A stretch of 12,232 nucleotides of DNA, taken from an uncultured Hyphomicrobiales bacterium. Its GTDB lineage: Bacteria; Pseudomonadota; Alphaproteobacteria; Rhizobiales; Aestuariivirgaceae. The notes below the pieces were generated by a model. The model did no database searches. It had not been told where the DNA came from and saw only the letters and a list, made by a program, of their open reading frames with translations. Positions within the stretch are counted from its first letter, which is position 1, and each line of letters starts with the position of its first letter. The translations under genes were made by a program, and so were the position numbers. Shown piece by piece: positions 1-6,921 of this stretch. The stretch lies in contig CAIYXE010000269.1 of the NCBI GenBank assembly GCA_903930095.1, forward strand, positions 1 to 12,232, in the 5' to 3' direction.

Positions 1-601
1 GGGCGTCATCCCGTCTGCCCTTCCCATGGTCAGCGTCCTCACCCGCGCCATGGAGCGCGAGCACCCGCGCGTTGAGTTCACCGTGCTCTCCCAGTCCTCG
101 GAGGAGATCCTGCGGAACCTGCATGAGCACGCCGTTGATGCCGGCATCACCTATCTCGACAACGAGCCGGTCGAAGGCCTGATGCAGCACCCGCTCTATG
201 TGGAGCATTACTGCCTCTTCGTGTCCGAAACTTCTCCGTATGCGGATAAATCGTCCGTCACCTGGACCGAGGCCGCGCAGGAGCCCCTGTGCCTGCTCAC
301 CCCCAACATGCAGAACCGCCGCATCGTGGACCGCGCCTTCGCGGTGGCCAACGCCCACCCCTCGCCCCGGCTCGAGACCAATTCGATCATGAACCTTCTG
401 GCCTCGGTCAAGTCCATGGGGCTCGCCTCCATCATGCCGGAGTATTTCATCAATGTTCTGGGCCACCTCGAGGGGGTCAAGGCCATCCCCCTGGTGGAAC
501 CCCGGGTGGAACACAAGGTGGGCCTCGTCGGCTTGCCCAGGGAGCCGCTCTCCCCCCTCGTCTCCGCCCTCTTCGCCGCCGCCCGCCGCCTCAAGTCTTG
601 A
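1..601 (+). CDS. LysR-type transcriptional regulator, C-terminal part (5' truncated by window edge)
   Basis: The frame is open from base 2 and encodes 199 visible residues ending in TGA at 599-601. The first residues (GVIPSALPMVSVLTRAMEREHP) are typical of the start of the LysR effector-binding domain (two periplasmic-binding-protein-like lobes). The N-terminal winged helix-turn-helix and the true start lie upstream of the window, so the ATG at 26 is internal. Further family-like segments are the stretch DAGITYLDNEP and the tail GLPREPLSPLVSALFAAAR. The gene is co-directional with, and 335 bp upstream of, fdsG. By analogy with FdsR of Cupriavidus necator, a LysR regulator of fdsGBACD, it probably controls formate dehydrogenase expression, but effector and target are inferred from position only. 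LysR proteins are often divergent from their targets; here the regulator points into the operon. Confidence 0.88.
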   Translation, partial: GVIPSALPMVSVLTRAMEREHPRVEFTVLSQSSEEILRNLHEHAVDAGITYLDNEPVEGLMQHPLYVEHYCLFVSETSPYADKSSVTWTEAAQEPLCLLTPNMQNRRIVDRAFAVANAHPSPRLETNSIMNLLASVKSMGLASIMPEYFINVLGHLEGVKAIPLVEPRVEHKVGLVGLPREPLSPLVSALFAAARRLKS

Positions 602-648
602 TCCCGGTCAAGGACGGCGCCCCTCCGCTTTGGGACTGTGGCCCCATC

Positions 649-653
649 AGGAG
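649..653 (+). promoter_or_regulatory. Ribosome binding site of the small Cys-rich ORF
   Basis: AGGAG lies 8 nt before the ATG at 662. This is a well-placed Shine-Dalgarno sequence. It favours ATG 662 over the in-frame GTG at 638 and supports the small ORF being translated. Confidence 0.6.
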
Positions 654-661
654 CACCGTCC

Positions 662-850
662 ATGACCCACGCCCACTGCCCTACCCAGTCCCGCCACGTC
701 TCCCTTGACCAAACGGAAGGCCAGTGCCGCGGCCGCCACAATTGCAGCGACGCCGCCTGCCCGCTGGAAAAACAATTCGACCGCCCCCGCTTTTCCCGCG
801 CGCTGGAGATGATGGCCGCCGCCATCGGCCAGGCAGAACCCCGCCGCTAA
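662..850 (+). CDS. Small cysteine-rich protein of unknown function between the LysR gene and fdsG
   Basis: This ORF encodes 62 residues from ATG 662 to TAA 848-850 behind a good AGGAG site. I do not recognise the family. Four cysteines are present (C6, C22, C28, C33), the last three spaced C-x5-C-x4-C and followed by PLE. This segment is His/Arg-rich (CRGRHNCSDAACPLE). The C-terminal half (about residues 36-56, including RFSRALEMMAAAIGQ) looks like an amphipathic helix. There is no signal peptide or membrane segment, so it is probably cytosolic. The Cys spacing suggests metal binding or a redox role, which is inference. It sits 60 bp after the regulator gene and 86 bp before fdsG in the same direction, so it may be co-transcribed with either. 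The composition is not that of a shadow frame: it lacks the Arg/Pro/Ala monotony of neighbouring spurious frames. Still, the short length leaves doubt about whether it is a gene. Confidence 0.6.
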   Translation: MTHAHCPTQSRHVSLDQTEGQCRGRHNCSDAACPLEKQFDRPRFSRALEMMAAAIGQAEPRR

Positions 851-936
851 GTCCCCACCCCCGTCATAACCCCCGCCTATGGCCCCATCGAAGCCGTCAA
901 TTGGAATTTACACCCGGTCTGCGCCATGAACTGGAC
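851..936 (+). promoter_or_regulatory. Untranslated region upstream of fdsG; candidate operator/leader
   Basis: These 86 bp separate the small ORF from fdsG. They hold a locally AT-rich, two-fold symmetric element, AATTGGAATT (899-908), in otherwise GC-rich DNA. They also hold TGGCCCCATC (880-889), an exact copy of the 10-mer at 639-648 just before the small ORF. LysR regulators bind imperfect dyads around T-N11-A, and this is the natural place to look for one. No convincing -35/-10 pair or riboswitch-like fold was recognised. There is no clear Shine-Dalgarno sequence directly before ATG 937. Confidence 0.3.
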
Positions 937-1428
937 ATGTCTGGAAAAATTACCCTCATCGATCTCTCCCCGCGCGAGGCGACGGCCGCCCGGGAAATCG
1001 CGCTGCGCTATGGCAACCGCCCGGATGCGCTGCTGGAAATCCTGCACGACCTGCAGGAGGAGCTGGGCTTCATCCCCGAGGCCGCCCTCCCGGCGCTGGG
1101 CAAGGCGCTGAACCTGTCCCGCGCCGAAGTGCACGGCGTGGTCACCTTCTACCATGACTTCCGGCGCGAGCCCGCCGGCCGCCACGTCATCAAGGTCTGC
1201 CGGGCCGAGGCCTGCCAGGCCATGGGCGGCAATGAGCTCGTCAGCATGATCGAGCGTTTCCTCGCGGTGAAGCTGGGCCAGACCACCGCCGATGGGGCGA
1301 TCACGGTCGAGGCCGTCTATTGCCTCGGTAATTGCGCACTCTCCCCCGCCATGATGGTGGACGGCAAGCTGGTGGGCCGCGTCGACCCCGCGAAATTCGA
1401 GAAAATCGCCGCGGAGTGCCGCTCATGA
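937..1428 (+). CDS. fdsG: NAD+-dependent formate dehydrogenase gamma subunit (NuoE-like, [2Fe-2S])
   Basis: This 163-residue protein belongs to the 24-kDa/NuoE thioredoxin-like ferredoxin family. Its role in the cytoplasmic FdsABG complex is to carry a [2Fe-2S] cluster next to the FMN of FdsB. Residues 27-75 form the helical N-terminal part (DALLEILHDLQEELGFIP, EVHGVVTFYHDF). The four cluster ligands are C88 and C93 (VCRAEACQAMGG) and C129 and C133 (VYCLGNCALSP), which is the NuoE C-x4-C...C-x3-C pattern. The start is ATG 937 (MSGKITLIDL), chosen by family length; the open frame continues upstream to 724 but its translation there is Arg/Pro-rich and not family-like. No strong ribosome binding site precedes it. 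The stop overlaps the fdsB start (ATGA), implying translational coupling. Confidence 0.95.
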   Translation: MSGKITLIDLSPREATAAREIALRYGNRPDALLEILHDLQEELGFIPEAALPALGKALNLSRAEVHGVVTFYHDFRREPAGRHVIKVCRAEACQAMGGNELVSMIERFLAVKLGQTTADGAITVEAVYCLGNCALSPAMMVDGKLVGRVDPAKFEKIAAECRS

Positions 1429-2945
1429 CCACGTTCTACGTCCCCCGTGATTCCGCCGCCCGCTCCATGGGTGCGGACGGCGTGGCCGCCGCCCTTGCCG
1501 CCGCCGGTCATAAGGTCATCCGCAATGGTTCCCGCGGCCTCCTCTTCCTGGAGCCGCTGGTCGAGGCGGAAACCCCGCAAGGCCGCATCGCCTATGGCCC
1601 GGTCACGGTGGATGACGTTCCAGCCCTCCTCGCCTCCGGCCCGGGCCATCCCCTCTGCCACGGAAACATCGAAGATCACCCCTACCTGAAGAACCAGGAG
1701 CGCCTCACCTTCGCCCGCTGCGGCGTGACGGATCCGGGGTCCGTCCAGGATTACATCAGCCACGGCGGCTTTGACGGCCTGAAAAAGGCGCTGGGCCTGA
1801 CCGGTGCCGCCATCGTGGCCGAGGTCACCGAGTCGGGCCTCCGCGGCCGCGGTGGTGCGGGCTTCCCCACCGGCATCAAGTGGAAAACCGTCCATGATGC
1901 CAAGGCCGACCAGAAATACATCTGCTGCAATGCCGATGAGGGCGACTCCGGCACCTTCGCAGACCGCATGGTGATGGAGGGCGACCCCCTCATGCTCATC
2001 GAGGGCATGACCATTGCCGGCCTCGCGGTGGGCGCCACCAAGGGCTATGTCTATATCCGTTCCGAATATCCTGACGCCATCCACACCATGAACGAGGCCA
2101 TCGCCGCCGCCGTTCCGGCCGGCTGGCTGGGCGCCAATATTCAGGGTACGGACAAATCCTTCCACCTCGAGGTCCGCCGCGGGGCCGGCGCCTATATCTG
2201 CGGCGAAGAGACCGCCATGCTCGAATCGATCGAGGGCAAGCGCGGCATGGTGCGCTTCAAGCCGCCCATTCCTGCACTCGAAGGCCTGTTCGGCAAGCCC
2301 ACGGTGATCAACAACGTGCTGAGCCTCGCCGCTGTTCCCTTCATCCTCTCAAAGGGCGGAGCCGCATACAAGGATTACGGCATGGGCCGCTCGCGCGGCA
2401 CGCTGCCCTTCCAGCTCGCCGGAAACATCCGCCAGGGCGGCCTCGTCGAGAAGGCCTTCGGTGTGACGCTGCGCGAACTGGTCGAAGGCTTCGGCGGCGG
2501 CACATATTCCGGAAAGCCGGTCCGTGCCATCCAGGTCGGCGGCCCCCTGGGATCTTACATCCCCGCCAGCCAGCTCGACCTGCCGATGGACTATGAGAGC
2601 TTCGCCGCAGCCCAGGCCATGGTCGGCCATGGCGGCATCGTGGTCTTTGACGAGACGGTGGACATGGCAGCCCAGGCGCGTTTCGCCATGGAGTTCTGCG
2701 CAATTGAATCCTGCGGCAAGTGCACCCCCTGCCGCATCGGCTCCACCCGCGGCGTTGAGGTGATCGACAAGATCACCGCCGGCCAGGACCGGGACGCCAA
2801 CCTCGAACTCCTCTCAGACCTCTGCCAGACCATGGCAGACGGTTCGCTCTGCGCCATGGGCGGCCTGACACCCATGCCGGTCATGAGCGCCATCAAGAAT
2901 TTCCCCGAAGATTTCGACAAGCCCGCCCGGCTTGCAGCCGAATAG
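1425..2945 (+). CDS. fdsB: NAD+-dependent formate dehydrogenase beta subunit (NuoF-like, FMN, [4Fe-4S], NAD site)
   Basis: This 506-residue diaphorase subunit takes electrons from the FdsA/FdsG clusters and reduces NAD+ at FMN. Residues 1 to about 85 form a NuoE-like thioredoxin-type domain without the four-Cys set, a degenerate domain known from this family. Residues from about 100 to 506 are NuoF-like. The glycine-rich nucleotide/FMN motif is GRGGAGFPTG (141-150), followed by NADEGDSGTF (169-178) and the site around GAGAYICGEETAML (253-266). The [4Fe-4S] ligands are C430, C433, C436 (ESCGKCTPCRIGSTRG) and C476 (GSLC). GGAG at 1413-1416, 8 nt before ATG 1425, supports the start, which overlaps the fdsG stop by 4 nt. 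The stop lies 11 bp before fdsA. Soluble; no membrane segments. It could only be confused with hoxF or nuoF, and the linkage to fdsA settles that. Confidence 0.96.
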   Translation: MTTFYVPRDSAARSMGADGVAAALAAAGHKVIRNGSRGLLFLEPLVEAETPQGRIAYGPVTVDDVPALLASGPGHPLCHGNIEDHPYLKNQERLTFARCGVTDPGSVQDYISHGGFDGLKKALGLTGAAIVAEVTESGLRGRGGAGFPTGIKWKTVHDAKADQKYICCNADEGDSGTFADRMVMEGDPLMLIEGMTIAGLAVGATKGYVYIRSEYPDAIHTMNEAIAAAVPAGWLGANIQGTDKSFHLEVRRGAGAYICGEETAMLESIEGKRGMVRFKPPIPALEGLFGKPTVINNVLSLAAVPFILSKGGAAYKDYGMGRSRGTLPFQLAGNIRQGGLVEKAFGVTLRELVEGFGGGTYSGKPVRAIQVGGPLGSYIPASQLDLPMDYESFAAAQAMVGHGGIVVFDETVDMAAQARFAMEFCAIESCGKCTPCRIGSTRGVEVIDKITAGQDRDANLELLSDLCQTMADGSLCAMGGLTPMPVMSAIKNFPEDFDKPARLAAE

Positions 2946-2956
2946 GAACGAGACAG

Positions 2957-5839
2957 ATGACCCTCATCAAGGAAACCGACTTCGGCACGCCCGCCTCCCC
3001 CGCCACCGCCATGGTGACGCTGGAGATCGACGGCCAGCAGGTGACCGTGCCGGAAGGCACCTCCATCATGCGCGCCGCGATGGAGCTCGGCACCAAGATC
3101 CCCAAGCTCTGCGCCACCGACATGCTGGACGCCTTCGGCTCCTGCCGCCTCTGCCTCGTCGAGATCGAGGGCCGCAAGGGCACGCCCGCCTCCTGCACCA
3201 CCCCCGTCGCCCCCGGCCTCAAGGTCAAGACCCAGACCCAGCGCCTCGCCCAGCTGAGGAAGGGCGTGATGGAACTCTACATCTCCGACCACCCGCTGGA
3301 CTGCCTCACCTGTGCCGCCAACGGTGATTGCGAATTGCAGGACATGGCAGGTGCGGTGGGCCTGCGCGACGTGCGCTATGGTTATGAGGGCGACAATCAC
3401 GTCTTCAAGACCCGCGCTGACGGCTCGGCGAATTTCCGCCACCAGCCCAAGGACGAATCGAACCCCTATTTCACCTTCGACCCCGCGAAATGCATCGTCT
3501 GCTCGCGCTGCGTGCGCGCCTGTGAAGAAGTCCAGGGCACCTTCGCCCTCACCATCGACGGCCGCGGCTTCGACAGCCACGTCTCCGCCGGCATGGACGA
3601 GGCGTTCCTCGATTCCGAATGCGTGTCCTGCGGCGCCTGCGTGCAGGCCTGCCCCACCGCCACGCTCACCGAAAAGTCCGTGGTCCAGATGGGCCAGCCC
3701 GAGCACTCCGTCATCACCACCTGCGCCTATTGCGGTGTCGGCTGTTCCTTCAAGGCGGAGATGAAGGGCGACCAGGTCGTCCGCATGGTTCCTTTCAAGG
3801 ACGGCGGGGCGAATGAGGGCCACTCCTGCGTCAAGGGCCGTTTCGCCTGGGGCTACACCACCCACAAGGACCGCGTGCTGAAGCCGATGATCCGTGAACG
3901 GATCACCGACCCGTGGAAGGAAGTTTCCTGGGACGAAGCCATCGGCTATGCCGCCGCGCGCTTCACGGCGATCCAGCAGAAGTACGGCCGCAATTCCATC
4001 GGCGGCATCACCTCGTCGCGCTGCACCAATGAGGAAGTCTTCGTGGTGCAGAAGATGATCCGCGCCGCCTTCCGCAACAACAACGTCGATACCTGCGCCC
4101 GGGTCTGCCATTCGCCCACGGGCTATGGCCTGTCGCGCACCTTCGGCACCTCGGCTGGCACGCAGGACTTCAAGTCGGTGGAAGAGTCGGACGTGATCGT
4201 GGTGATCGGCGCCAACCCGACGGACGGCCACCCGGTCTTCGCCTCGCGCATGAAGCGCCGCCTGCGCGAAGGCGCCAGGCTCATCGTCATCGACCCGCGC
4301 CGCACCGACATCGTGGAATCGCCCCACATCCGTGCCGCCCATCACCTGCAGCTGCAGCCGGGCACCAACGTTGCGGTGATCAATGCCATCGCCCACGTCG
4401 TGCTGACGGAGGGTCTGGAGAACCGCGCCTACATCGCGGAGCGCTGTGACCCCGTCGAATTCGCCCGCTGGGAAGCCTTCATCAAGGAAGAGCGCAATTC
4501 GCCTGAGGCGCTGGAGCCGGTCACAGGCGTTCCGGCAGGCGAGCTGCGCGCCGCGGCCCGCCTCTATGCCACGGGCGGCAACGGCGCCATCTACTACGGC
4601 CTCGGCGTCACCGAGCACAGCCAGGGTTCCACCATGGTCATGGGCATGGCGAACCTCGCCATGGCCACCGGCAATGTCGGCCGCAACGGTGTGGGCGTCA
4701 ATCCGCTCCGTGGGCAGAACAATGTGCAGGGCTCCTGCGACATGGGCTCCTTCCCGCATGAATTCCCCGGCTACCGCCACGTCGGCGATGATACCGTGCG
4801 CCAGATGTTCGAAACCGTGTGGCAGACCCAGCTCGACAGCGAGCCGGGCCTGCGCATTCCCAACATGTTCTCCGGCGCCGTCGATGGCAGCTTCATGGGC
4901 ATCTTCGTCCAGGGCGAGGACATTGCCCAGTCGGACCCCAACACCCGGCACGTGAACGAAGCCCTCGAAGCGATGGAATGCGTCGTCGTGCAGGACCTGT
5001 TCCTGAACGAGACCGCCGCCTTCGCACATGTCTTCCTGCCCGGCACCTCCTTCCTCGAAAAGGACGGCACCTTCACCAATGCCGAGCGCCGCATCAACCG
5101 CGTGCGCCAGGTCAAGGCGCCGCTGCAGGGCAAGCATGAGTGGCAGGCGGTTGCGGAACTTGCCAGTGCCATGGGCTATCCCATGCATTACGCCAGCGCC
5201 TCCGAGATCATGGACGAGATCGCGCATGTGACGCCGACCTTCTCCGGCGTCTCCTTCGCCAAGCTCGACGAGCTGGGCTCTGTCCAGTGGCCGTGCAATG
5301 ACAAGGCGCCGGAAGGGACGCCCCTCATGCATGTCGGCGGCTTCGTGCGGGGCAAGGGCCGCTTCGTGGTGACGGAATTCGTGCCGACGCCTGAGCGCAC
5401 CAACCGCTCCTTCCCGCTGATCCTCACCACCGGCCGCATCCTGTCGCAGTACAACGTCGGCGCCCAGACGCGCCGCACGGAGAACGTGACCTGGCACAAG
5501 GAAGACGTGCTCGAAATCCACCCGCATGACGCCGAAACGCGCGGCATCCGGGAGGGTGCAATGGTCTCGATCCAGAGCCGCATCGGCGCCACAACGCTCC
5601 GTGCACGGATTTCTGACCGCATGCCGCAGGGCGTGGTCTACACAACCTTCCACCACCCGGAGTCGGGCGCCAACGTGATCACCACGGAATACTCCGACTG
5701 GGCCACCAACTGTCCGGAATACAAGGTCACGGCCGTGCAGGTGACACTCTCGAACCAGCCCTCCGACTGGCGCCTGGAGTGGGAGGAGCGCGAGGAGGAA
5801 AACAAGCGCATCGCCGCCAAGATGGTCGCCGCTGAATGA
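2957..5839 (+). CDS. fdsA: NAD+-dependent formate dehydrogenase alpha (catalytic) subunit, bis-MGD Mo/W enzyme
   Basis: This 960-residue subunit oxidises formate to CO2. The N-terminal arm is NuoG-like: [2Fe-2S] ligands C52, C63, C66, C80; a His-ligated [4Fe-4S] with H112, C116, C119, C125; two ferredoxin-type [4Fe-4S] sites C179/182/185/189 and C222/225/228/232. The molybdopterin oxidoreductase part begins with C256, C259, C263, C291 for the proximal [4Fe-4S]. The active-site Cys is C384 followed by H385 (RVCHSPTGYG), and the formate-site Arg is R585 (PLRGQNNVQG). These match Cys386, His387 and Arg587 of R. capsulatus FdsA with a constant offset of 2. It is a cysteine, not a selenocysteine, enzyme; the frame is uninterrupted. 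There is no Tat signal, so it is cytoplasmic. The C-terminal region (about 805-940) is the molydopterin dinucleotide-binding domain. AGGAA at 2944-2948 lies 8 nt before the ATG. The stop overlaps fdhD (ATGA). Mo versus W cannot be told from sequence. Confidence 0.97.
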   Translation: MTLIKETDFGTPASPATAMVTLEIDGQQVTVPEGTSIMRAAMELGTKIPKLCATDMLDAFGSCRLCLVEIEGRKGTPASCTTPVAPGLKVKTQTQRLAQLRKGVMELYISDHPLDCLTCAANGDCELQDMAGAVGLRDVRYGYEGDNHVFKTRADGSANFRHQPKDESNPYFTFDPAKCIVCSRCVRACEEVQGTFALTIDGRGFDSHVSAGMDEAFLDSECVSCGACVQACPTATLTEKSVVQMGQPEHSVITTCAYCGVGCSFKAEMKGDQVVRMVPFKDGGANEGHSCVKGRFAWGYTTHKDRVLKPMIRERITDPWKEVSWDEAIGYAAARFTAIQQKYGRNSIGGITSSRCTNEEVFVVQKMIRAAFRNNNVDTCARVCHSPTGYGLSRTFGTSAGTQDFKSVEESDVIVVIGANPTDGHPVFASRMKRRLREGARLIVIDPRRTDIVESPHIRAAHHLQLQPGTNVAVINAIAHVVLTEGLENRAYIAERCDPVEFARWEAFIKEERNSPEALEPVTGVPAGELRAAARLYATGGNGAIYYGLGVTEHSQGSTMVMGMANLAMATGNVGRNGVGVNPLRGQNNVQGSCDMGSFPHEFPGYRHVGDDTVRQMFETVWQTQLDSEPGLRIPNMFSGAVDGSFMGIFVQGEDIAQSDPNTRHVNEALEAMECVVVQDLFLNETAAFAHVFLPGTSFLEKDGTFTNAERRINRVRQVKAPLQGKHEWQAVAELASAMGYPMHYASASEIMDEIAHVTPTFSGVSFAKLDELGSVQWPCNDKAPEGTPLMHVGGFVRGKGRFVVTEFVPTPERTNRSFPLILTTGRILSQYNVGAQTRRTENVTWHKEDVLEIHPHDAETRGIREGAMVSIQSRIGATTLRARISDRMPQGVVYTTFHHPESGANVITTEYSDWATNCPEYKVTAVQVTLSNQPSDWRLEWEEREEENKRIAAKMVAAE

Positions 5840-6675
5840 GCGAGCGGCGTGCCACCAAGGCCAATGTCGTGCCCGTCGAGAGCCGGGCAGGCGAGGCCTT
5901 GCGCACGTCGGTTCCCGCACGCGGTGTGCTCCACACGCTGGCGGGCAGCCAGGACATCATCTGGCAATTGCCGGAGGAAGTGCCGCTGGCACTCCAGTTC
6001 AACTCGCAGAACCACGCCGTGATGATGGGCACCCCCGCTGACTTCGAGGACTTCGGCATCGGCTTTGCCATCGCCGAAGGCATCCTCTCGAAGGCCTCGG
6101 ATGTGCAAGGCCTGCTCGTTCTCCCGGCAGGTGAAGGCTACGTGATCGACATTTCGGTGCCGGAAGCAAGGATCGACCGCGCCCGCATGGCAAGGCGCAG
6201 CCTCGAGGGCCGCACCGGCTGCGGCCTCTGCGGCATCGAGGACATGAAGGACGCGATCCGCATGCCGCAGAGCTGCCTGCCGCGCGTCACCCTCGCACCG
6301 GAGGCAGTGGCCCGCGCATATGAGCAGCTGCCCGCGCACCAGCCGATGAGCCGGGTCAACCGCACCGTCCACGCCGCCGCCTGGTGCTCCGTGGACGGAG
6401 AAATTCTTCTCTCGCGTGAGGATGTTGGCCGCCACAACGCGCTGGACAAGCTGATCGGCGCGCTCGCCCGTGAAGGATGCAGCCTGTCATCCGGCTTCGT
6501 GCTGATGTCGAGCCGCTGCAGTTTCGAGCTTGTCCAGAAATGCGCAATCGCCGGCATCGGCGCGCTCGCCACCGTTTCCGCCCCGACTGCTCTGGCGCTC
6601 ACGCTGGCGCGGCAGGCGCGCCTGAAACTCGCCGCACTCTCGAACCGCGGCGTGATGATCTTTGAAGGGGACTGA
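5836..6675 (+). CDS. fdhD: Formate dehydrogenase accessory sulfurtransferase FdhD (FdsC)
   Basis: This 279-residue member of the FdhD family is close to the roughly 277 residues of E. coli FdhD. The family moves sulfur from the cysteine desulfurase IscS to the bis-MGD cofactor so that formate dehydrogenase carries an active sulfido ligand. The redox/persulfide CxxC motif is visible as GCGLCG (C129, C132). Other family-like segments are EDFGIGFAIAEGIL (71-84), EDVGRHNALDKLIGALAREG and the C-terminal SNRGVMIF. It lies between fdsA and fdsD, the position of fdsC in R. capsulatus and C. necator, so it is dedicated to this enzyme. ATG 5836 overlaps the fdsA stop by 4 nt and has no good ribosome binding site of its own, so it depends on translational coupling. 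Confidence 0.96.
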   Translation: MSERRATKANVVPVESRAGEALRTSVPARGVLHTLAGSQDIIWQLPEEVPLALQFNSQNHAVMMGTPADFEDFGIGFAIAEGILSKASDVQGLLVLPAGEGYVIDISVPEARIDRARMARRSLEGRTGCGLCGIEDMKDAIRMPQSCLPRVTLAPEAVARAYEQLPAHQPMSRVNRTVHAAAWCSVDGEILLSREDVGRHNALDKLIGALAREGCSLSSGFVLMSSRCSFELVQKCAIAGIGALATVSAPTALALTLARQARLKLAALSNRGVMIFEGD

Positions 6676-6680
6676 CCACC

Positions 6681-6908
6681 ATGGACAACCGCGACATGAT
6701 CCGTATGGCGAACCAGATCGCCGCCTTCTTCAACGGCTCTGGCCCCGAGGTTGCGGTGAGGGATGCCGCCGAGCACATCAACAAGTTCTGGGACCCGCGC
6801 ATGCGCACGGCGCTGCTTGCGCATCTCAACGCAGGCGGAGAGGGGCTGGACCCCACGATCGTGAAGACCGCCCCGCTGATCAAGCCGCCGAAACTGGCCG
6901 CGGCCTGA
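6681..6908 (+). CDS. fdsD: NAD+-dependent formate dehydrogenase delta subunit
   Basis: This 75-residue FdsD family protein starts MDNRDMIRMANQIAAFF and contains the family-typical stretch HINKFWDPRMRTALLAHL followed by a short Gly- and Pro-containing tail. FdsD is the small subunit of Fds enzymes; it is associated with cofactor insertion or stability of the catalytic subunit, and its exact role is less settled than those of FdsABG. The ATG lies 5 nt after the fdhD stop, with a purine-rich AAGGGGA around 6665-6671 as ribosome binding site. It ends the operon. Only 13 bp separate its stop from the stop of the convergent gcdH, and no T-run terminator is visible there. Confidence 0.93.
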   Translation: MDNRDMIRMANQIAAFFNGSGPEVAVRDAAEHINKFWDPRMRTALLAHLNAGGEGLDPTIVKTAPLIKPPKLAAA

Positions 6909-6921
6909 TCTTCCGCTCCGC

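Noticed and set aside
724..936. N-terminal extension of fdsG
   Set aside because: The frame is open, but it encodes an Arg/Pro-rich tract overlapping the small Cys-rich ORF in another frame. FdsG proteins begin near MSGKITL-like sequence.
1317..2165. 282-codon open frame antisense to fdsB
   Set aside because: Same cause: codon bias of fdsB on the other strand, with no recognisable domain.
4106..4111. Possible selenocysteine at the FdsA active site
   Set aside because: Codon 384 is TGC (cysteine), and no in-frame TGA occurs in fdsA before its real stop.
2591..5920. A very long open frame (1109 codons) antisense to fdsB/fdsA
   Set aside because: It mirrors the G/C third-position bias of fdsA. 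The translation is His/Ala/Gly/Arg/Asp-rich with no family motif, while the opposite strand encodes an unmistakable formate dehydrogenase.
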